NCBI GenBank assembly: GCA_964482515.1
Contig: CAYZXT010000004.1
Span: 75,374-139,373 of the forward strand
DNA from: CAYZXT01 sp964482515
Lineage (GTDB): Bacteria > Elusimicrobiota > Elusimicrobia > FEN-1173
Length of the DNA stretch: 64,000 nucleotides
Reading direction: 5' to 3'
Shown here: piece after piece, positions 59,601-64,000 of the stretch
Position numbering within the stretch: position 1 is the stretch's first letter
Layout: the number at the start of each line of letters is the position of its first letter
The notes under the pieces: generated by a model
What the model was told of the DNA's origin: nothing
The model's database searches: none
Seen by the model: only the letters and a program-made list of their open reading frames with translations
Translations under genes and position numbers: made by a program

Positions 59601-59660
59601 GCGTCCGGTCCGCGAGTCGCGACGCTGGCGAAACGGCCCGTTTTCATCTATACATACTCT

Positions 59661-61754
59661 ATGCGGGTTTTTTCACTCCATCACCTCAAATCGACCTGTT
59701 CGACTGGTTTTCGTTTCCTCCTCCTCTTTGCCTTGGCTTCGATTCCCTGGCGGCTTTCCATCGGCCAGGCCCTTGAGCCCGCGCCGCTGACGATCCAGGG
59801 GACCTCTCAGCAAAGCCTGGACCGGCTCCGCGCCCTGCTTCGCCGCGAGGGGCTGAGCGCGGACAACTATCTCGACGCGGCGGTCAGCCTGCGGCAGCTG
59901 GGACAGCTTTCGGAAGGCCGCCGCGCGCTTGAGCAAGGTTTCGACCGTTATCCGCAGGATTCGCGGATCGCCTCCGCCCTCGCATGGGCCTATTATTATT
60001 CGGGCGATCTGACCCGGTCCATCGGGACCTTCGGAAAAGCCGTGGAGCTCGGATCGAAGGACGACATGGACCTCCTGGGTCTGGGCCTGGCCGCCAAGGA
60101 AAGCGGCATGCATGACCGCGCCCTGGAACACCTGAAAATGCTGGCGCAGCGCCGGCCCCGCATGGCGATCGTTCAATATTACTTGGGGCAGATTTACGCA
60201 TCGCTCGGAAGAAATGACGACGCCACCGCCTCCTACAAAGAAACCATCCGCCTCGATTCGTATTTTATTGAAGCGCGTCTCCCGCTGGCGGAGGTCTATC
60301 AAACCTCCGGCCTGATGGAAGAAGCTTGGAAGCAATGCACGCGGCTATTGTCCGTCAGCGGCTTCAGCGAAAAGGCCCGGCAGATGAGGGCCAAACTTTC
60401 GCCTCATTTGAAACGGGAGACCCATGAAATCCTCCCGCCCCACCGGATCGCAAAGCACGCGTCCGTCGAACCCGCGCAAAGAACCGAAGGGATTCCCGTC
60501 CTCAGGGTCGGCATCGGCACCGGGCCCAGCGGCAAGCCGACCCGTATGAAGTTCATCAACTTCCGCGCTTCCCAACCCTTCCAACTGATCACATCCACAA
60601 AACGGATCCTGGCGGTGGGAGGCGCCGACGAACCGTGGAGCGTTCAACTGATCGCCGGCCGCGCGAAGATTTTCGGTCCCGACGGGAAGAGCGTCGGCTC
60701 CTACCGCGGGTCCGCTTTCCTGCGCCTGGAAGACCCCGCGCGCGGCACCGTCATCGTCAACAGCGTTAAGTTCGTCCCCGGCGCCTCCTGGGAAGGGATG
60801 TCGGACAAGGAGCTGCGCGGCCAAGTGGAGATCGCCCTGAACGACAGCCATACGGCCCTGCGGATCATCGACCACGTCAACCTGGAGGAATACTTGTACG
60901 GCGTGGTTGCCGCGGAGATGCCGATCAAATGGCCGCTGGAGGCGATCAAGTCTCAGGCGGTCATCGCGCGGACCTTCGCGTCCTACCTGAAAAAGACCCT
61001 CCGCCTGCACAGGAAGTACGGCTACGATCTCTGCGACGGCGAACATTGCCAGATGTACAGCGGCGTCGCCGTGGAAAGCCCGAAGGCCTTGCAGGCCGTC
61101 GACGAAACCCGTGGACGGGTCCTGACCTATGACGGCGGACTGGCGCATACGGTTTATTCGTCGAACTGCGGAGGGCACAGCATCAGCGGCAAGGAGCTGG
61201 GTTGGGGGGACGTGCCTTATTGGAAGGCCGACGCGGATGCGCCGGAGACGATCGGTTATCCGAAGACGCCCTGGCAGTTGGAGAAATGGCTCCAAAGCGA
61301 ACCTGAGATTTACTGCAACGCGATCAAATATGTTTGGGCGCCCGAAATCCGCTGGGCGCGGGTGATCCAGCCGAAAGACATCGAGGCGAGCTTGCCGCGG
61401 AAGAAGCGCGTGGGGCGGGTGCAGGCTGTCATCCCGTTGAAGCGAAGCCTGTCCGGCCACGTCCTCTCGGTGAAGATTCGCGGGACCAAAGGCGAAGTGG
61501 TTCTAAAAAAGGAACACCAGATCCGCCGTATCCTGGGACTCGGCCCCCTGCGCAGCACGCTCTTTGTGGTGGAAACAACGGTCCGCGACGGCAAGGCTTC
61601 GCTGTTCACCCTCTTCGGCGGCGGCTGGGGCCACGGCGCCGGGCTCTGCCAGTCCGGGGCGGCCGGGCGCGCCGACGCCGGCCAAACGTTCTCCGAAATC
61701 CTTTCCCACTACTTCAAAAACACGCGATTACATTCTCTAAAATACGCTGAATAA
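59661..61754 (+). CDS. TPR-SpoIID fusion, secreted peptidoglycan hydrolase-like protein
   Basis: 697 residues from ATG 59661; the frame further up covers tRNA-Ser and is rejected. A signal segment (FRFLLLFALASIPWRL) is followed by TPR repeats at about 45-240 (ASALAWAYYYSGDL, LGLGLAAKESGMHDRALEHLKML, YYLGQIYASLGRND) and the SpoIID domain at about 385-690. Key blocks: LYGVVAAEMPIKWPLEAIKSQ with the catalytic Glu in AAEMP, SSNCGGHS, and GWGHGAGLCQSGAAGRAD at the end. SpoIID cuts stripped glycan strands; the same domain also occurs in many non-sporulating bacteria. The TPR part may dock a wall-remodelling complex. Confidence 0.88.
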   Translation: MRVFSLHHLKSTCSTGFRFLLLFALASIPWRLSIGQALEPAPLTIQGTSQQSLDRLRALLRREGLSADNYLDAAVSLRQLGQLSEGRRALEQGFDRYPQDSRIASALAWAYYYSGDLTRSIGTFGKAVELGSKDDMDLLGLGLAAKESGMHDRALEHLKMLAQRRPRMAIVQYYLGQIYASLGRNDDATASYKETIRLDSYFIEARLPLAEVYQTSGLMEEAWKQCTRLLSVSGFSEKARQMRAKLSPHLKRETHEILPPHRIAKHASVEPAQRTEGIPVLRVGIGTGPSGKPTRMKFINFRASQPFQLITSTKRILAVGGADEPWSVQLIAGRAKIFGPDGKSVGSYRGSAFLRLEDPARGTVIVNSVKFVPGASWEGMSDKELRGQVEIALNDSHTALRIIDHVNLEEYLYGVVAAEMPIKWPLEAIKSQAVIARTFASYLKKTLRLHRKYGYDLCDGEHCQMYSGVAVESPKALQAVDETRGRVLTYDGGLAHTVYSSNCGGHSISGKELGWGDVPYWKADADAPETIGYPKTPWQLEKWLQSEPEIYCNAIKYVWAPEIRWARVIQPKDIEASLPRKKRVGRVQAVIPLKRSLSGHVLSVKIRGTKGEVVLKKEHQIRRILGLGPLRSTLFVVETTVRDGKASLFTLFGGGWGHGAGLCQSGAAGRADAGQTFSEILSHYFKNTRLHSLKYAE

Positions 61755-61766
61755 CATGTCGTCGCC

Positions 61767-62996
61767 CTACTCCCCCACCGGAAAGTCCACGCAGAGAACC
61801 GTCCTCTGCGTTCCGGCGCCGCGCATCATCCCGGAGATGGTGACGCAGAGGTTCCCCGACGCCATGGAAACGTAGGGTTCCGTCGTGAAGTTGCTGATGA
61901 AGGTGTCGATCAGGAGGTAGTAATAATCCTTGGACGAATGGTCGGCGCCCTTTTCCGCGGGCCGGAAAAGCTTCCGTTGCTGCAATAATTTTCCCGGCGC
62001 GCTGACCGTGTCGCTGATCTGGACGCCCGCCTCATCCAAAAGGTACATGCATTCCGCGGCGGAATGTTTCGCCGCCAGCTCCGCCAAGGCCTGGGCGTGC
62101 GTCCCGGCCGGAGACTTCGCCAAAGCGCCGAGGATCTCCGCGAAGGTTTTTTGTTGTTCCTGAAACCGGGATTTGGCGGAGGCCGATTTCTGCAGAGAAC
62201 TCGCCTTGAGTTTTTCCACCAGCCCGTCGATCCGTCCGTCCATAACGTTCCGGTCGACGGCATCATGAGGGAATTGGGCCGAGATGTAGGAACCCTCCAG
62301 CATGTCCGCTCCGAGCTCCAAAGCCAGCACCGCGTCGTCCTCGTTGTCGATCCCCTCCGGCACCGCCAGGACGCCGAGGTTCTTCGAAAGCCCGAACAGG
62401 GCCTTCATGATCTCCCGCCGGTAATATTCCTTGGCCAGGCCCCGCGCCATGGTCGGGTTGAACTTCAGGATGTCCGGCCGCGTCTGCGCGATGCGCGTTA
62501 AATTGGAATGGCCCGAGCCCACGTCGCGCAGGGCGATGAGGAACCCCGCGTCGTGATAGCGGCCCACGAATTTTTTGAGGGCCCCAGTGTCGCTGGCTTC
62601 GGAATCGGTGATCTCGATCACGACGTTGTTGGGATTGATCCCCAAACCGGAGACGACGTTGGCCAGATGTCCGGAACCCACGATCCCCAGGTCCACGACG
62701 GACGTTTCAAAGCGAAGGAAGAGGAGGAGGTCCTTGTCCCTTTGGTGCAGCGACTGGAACCCCTCCAGCGCCTTCTGCCGCAGGGCGCGGTCCAAGTCCA
62801 AGGTCAGCCCTTCGACCGCGGCCATGTCGTGCAGCGCCGCGTAGGAGACCGGCCCGTCGGGCGAGTTGGCCTCCGGCAGCGCCTCCACGCCGATGACGCC
62901 CCTCCGCTTCACCGAAAGGATCGGGTGAAAGAGCAGGGTCAGCTTGTTGTCGGCAATGATGTCCCGTATGAGTTTGGCTTGTTCCGCTTTCGTCAT
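61767..62996 (-). CDS. YkuI-like EAL-domain protein, probably a degenerate c-di-GMP phosphodiesterase
   Basis: 409 residues from ATG 62996. EAL domain at about 10-250: the signature is GVEALPEA, then VVIEITDSEASD (usually ITE), LRDVGSGHSNL (usually DDFGxGxSSL, first Asp replaced by Arg), ILKFNPTMA and AVPEGIDNEDDAV (usually EGVE). The Glu of EAL, the Lys and the late Glu remain, but one metal-binding Asp is lost. A C-terminal PAS/Cache-like domain at about 285-409 (AECMYLLDEAGVQISDTV) matches the YkuI layout. It may bind c-di-GMP without cutting it. Confidence 0.82.
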   Translation of the reverse strand: MTKAEQAKLIRDIIADNKLTLLFHPILSVKRRGVIGVEALPEANSPDGPVSYAALHDMAAVEGLTLDLDRALRQKALEGFQSLHQRDKDLLLFLRFETSVVDLGIVGSGHLANVVSGLGINPNNVVIEITDSEASDTGALKKFVGRYHDAGFLIALRDVGSGHSNLTRIAQTRPDILKFNPTMARGLAKEYYRREIMKALFGLSKNLGVLAVPEGIDNEDDAVLALELGADMLEGSYISAQFPHDAVDRNVMDGRIDGLVEKLKASSLQKSASAKSRFQEQQKTFAEILGALAKSPAGTHAQALAELAAKHSAAECMYLLDEAGVQISDTVSAPGKLLQQRKLFRPAEKGADHSSKDYYYLLIDTFISNFTTEPYVSMASGNLCVTISGMMRGAGTQRTVLCVDFPVGE

Positions 62997-63020
62997 ATCC
63001 TTAATCCTAACTAAACCGGC

Positions 63021-63047
63021 AAAAAAAATCCTCCCGAAGAGGGAGGA
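63021..63047 (-). terminator. Intrinsic terminator between the YaeQ and EAL genes
   Basis: On the minus strand, TCCTCCC (63029-63035) pairs with GGGAGGA (63041-63047) across a 5-base loop and is followed by eight T residues (complement of A 63021-63028). Confidence 0.85.
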
Positions 63048-63108
63048 CGTCATTGTCCGGCGTTATGTGGACATTATATCACGCGACGGGTTTTCCGGCG
63101 CGGGAATT

Positions 63109-63648
63109 TTAAACGGGCTCGGCCGGGACGTGGATCAGGTCCGCGACGATGGGGACGTCGTTGGCCACCAGGTTGAGCGAGTGGGAGTCGGCCTCGCCGA
63201 TCACGGTCATGGCTTCCTGGACGACGTCCGTCCACTGCTTGAAAGCGTCTTTCGGCCAGGCCCAGATGTCGATGAGCTCGTGGCGGGAGATCTGGTCCGC
63301 CGCGTCGCGGCGCAGGCGGCGCGCGGACGCTTCGTCGGGTTTCAACGCCACGATGCGCGCGTAAGGATAACGGCGCGTGAGCTTGTCCAGCTTGTTCAGG
63401 GAGATGTTGCCGCATTCCACCCAGAGCGAGATTTCGCCCGCGTCGTTCAGCGCGATCAGGTCCGGACGGAACTCCTGGCCGGCGAGCGCGGGGTGTTTGG
63501 GCGAAAGCTCAGGCTTCGGGTCGTCCCGCCAGAAAAACAGCAGCGCGGACAACCGGAGCGCGATGTGCTCGCGGGTCTCTTCGGGGAGGACGGACACCAC
63601 ATATCGACGGTGGCCGTTGTTGACGTGAAAATCGCAGCGGATGTTCAA
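63109..63648 (-). CDS. YaeQ-family protein (PD-(D/E)XK fold)
   Basis: 179 residues, the usual length. EHIALRLSALLFFW, then EFRPDLIALNDAGEISLWVECGN gives the nuclease-fold core: RPDL supplies the Asp, and LWVECGN the E-x-G-type second acidic residue. LDKLTRRYPYARIV follows. YaeQ adopts a restriction-endonuclease fold; its biological role is unsettled. It lies 5 bases after the DEAD-box helicase gene on the same strand and is followed by a terminator. Confidence 0.85.
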   Translation of the reverse strand: MNIRCDFHVNNGHRRYVVSVLPEETREHIALRLSALLFFWRDDPKPELSPKHPALAGQEFRPDLIALNDAGEISLWVECGNISLNKLDKLTRRYPYARIVALKPDEASARRLRRDAADQISRHELIDIWAWPKDAFKQWTDVVQEAMTVIGEADSHSLNLVANDVPIVADLIHVPAEPV

Positions 63649-63653
63649 AAAAA

Positions 63654-64000
63654 CTAACGCTTACGGAATAATGCTGAGCGGGAGGGAGCGATGCGTCGGC
63701 GCAGCACGCGGAATCCGGTGCTCGCGGTGCTCTTCAAAGATGTCAGGCGCGGCGGAACTTTATAGGGGAAATCGGGGAGGACGGCGCGGGGCAGCGTGCG
63801 GCCGATGTACTGCTCGATGGCGATCAGGGCGCGCTCTTCTTCCGGCGTCACGATGGTGAAGGCGTCGCCCGTGGCTTCGGCGCGGCCCGTTCGGCCGATG
63901 CGGTGGACGTAATCCTCCGGATGCATCGGCACGTCATAGTTGATGACGTGGCTGATGTCCTTGATGTCCAGCCCGCGGGAAGCGATGTCCGTGGCCACGA
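63654..64000 (-). CDS. DEAD-box RNA helicase, C-terminal part (cut by the window edge)
   Basis: About 115 residues are visible; the N-terminal RecA lobe lies beyond the right edge. VATDIASRGLDI (motif V), VINYDVPMHPEDYVHRIGRTGRA (motif VI blocks YVHRIGRTGR) and the Gly-Asp-Ala-Phe segment identify the second helicase lobe. The tail after it is short and basic (RVLRRRIAPSRSALFRKR), as in small RhlE/CshA-like helicases. It remodels RNA in ribosome assembly or mRNA decay. YaeQ follows it. Confidence 0.93.
   Translation of the reverse strand, partial: VATDIASRGLDIKDISHVINYDVPMHPEDYVHRIGRTGRAEATGDAFTIVTPEEERALIAIEQYIGRTLPRAVLPDFPYKVPPRLTSLKSTASTGFRVLRRRIAPSRSALFRKR

Noticed and set aside
59481..59660. 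Upstream extension of the SpoIID gene
   Set aside because: It would translate tRNA-Ser and an intrinsic terminator; ATG 59661 directly precedes the signal peptide.

Overview
The window is a G+C-rich, gene-dense stretch of bacterial chromosome. Its features point to a Gram-negative (diderm) bacterium: an outer-membrane-type beta-barrel protein ending in Phe, periplasmic peptidoglycan hydrolases and a type IV pilin-like protein. Gene content is housekeeping (rpmH-rnpA-yidD-yidC-jag-mnmE, hisS-aspS, smpB, a full glycine cleavage operon). The mix of a single-copy pilin, TPR proteins, a TPR-SpoIID fusion, a c-di-AMP type HD hydrolase and a SxtJ/DUF5989 carbamoyltransferase cluster suits an uncultivated lineage such as Elusimicrobiota (my first guess) or Omnitrophota. 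That placement is an impression from gene content, not a computed result. No phage, insertion sequence, CRISPR array or rRNA was seen. The only repeats are short paired-hairpin intergenic elements.

Layout. 1-12.1 kb, all minus strand: hisS-aspS-LysM-phoH-pgpH-like-ybeY-two CorC/CNNM paralogues-MgtE_N protein-recO-SGNH hydrolase. This is the usual phoH/ybeY/recO neighbourhood, with ion-transport genes inserted by 4-base overlaps. A Crp/Fnr regulator (minus) is divergent from a cyclic-nucleotide-domain patatin (plus, 12.3-14.3 kb). 14.4-22.8 kb, minus: sensor kinase, tldD, PD-(D/E)XK nuclease; outer-membrane protein and a 14-residue-repeat exported protein; thpR-deacetylase-ruvX-mltG. 22.9-33.4 kb, plus: peroxiredoxin with an elaborate leader, rpmH-rnpA-yidD-yidC-jag, mnmE, M23 peptidase, CDF metal transporter, GT-C membrane protein, hemerythrin. 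33.4-36 kb, minus: hybrid histidine kinase and a frameshifted small gene. 36-42 kb, plus: a giant sugar-phosphorylase-like protein and a fused IlvN-IlvB acetolactate synthase behind a classical attenuator. 42.1-44.6 kb, minus: carbamoyltransferase-SxtJ-DUF5989. 44.7-49.6 kb: CrtI-like desaturase, carbonic anhydrase, MFS exporter, lpd. 49.6-56.7 kb: lipA-gcvT-gcvH-GH26-like-gcvPA-gcvPB-lplA. 56.8-64 kb: zinc-ribbon protein, pilin, mazG, TPR protein, tRNA-Leu, smpB, tRNA-Ser, SpoIID, EAL protein, YaeQ and the end of a DEAD-box helicase.

How parts work together. lpd, lipA, lplA, gcvT, gcvH, gcvPA and gcvPB give the whole glycine cleavage system plus both routes for lipoylating its H protein. rpmH-rnpA-yidD-yidC-jag supplies ribosome, RNase P and membrane-insertion functions. 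mltG, M23, LysM, SpoIID and deacetylase genes all bear on the cell wall.

The most notable signals are regulatory. Upstream of the peroxiredoxin is a 7-codon ORF (MGPGCGC) with a perfect Shine-Dalgarno, flanked by mutually exclusive hairpins and anti-Shine-Dalgarno segments. Upstream of the fused acetolactate synthase is a valine-rich 28-residue leader peptide followed by an intrinsic terminator. A family of double-hairpin intergenic repeats (six copies) is scattered through the window.
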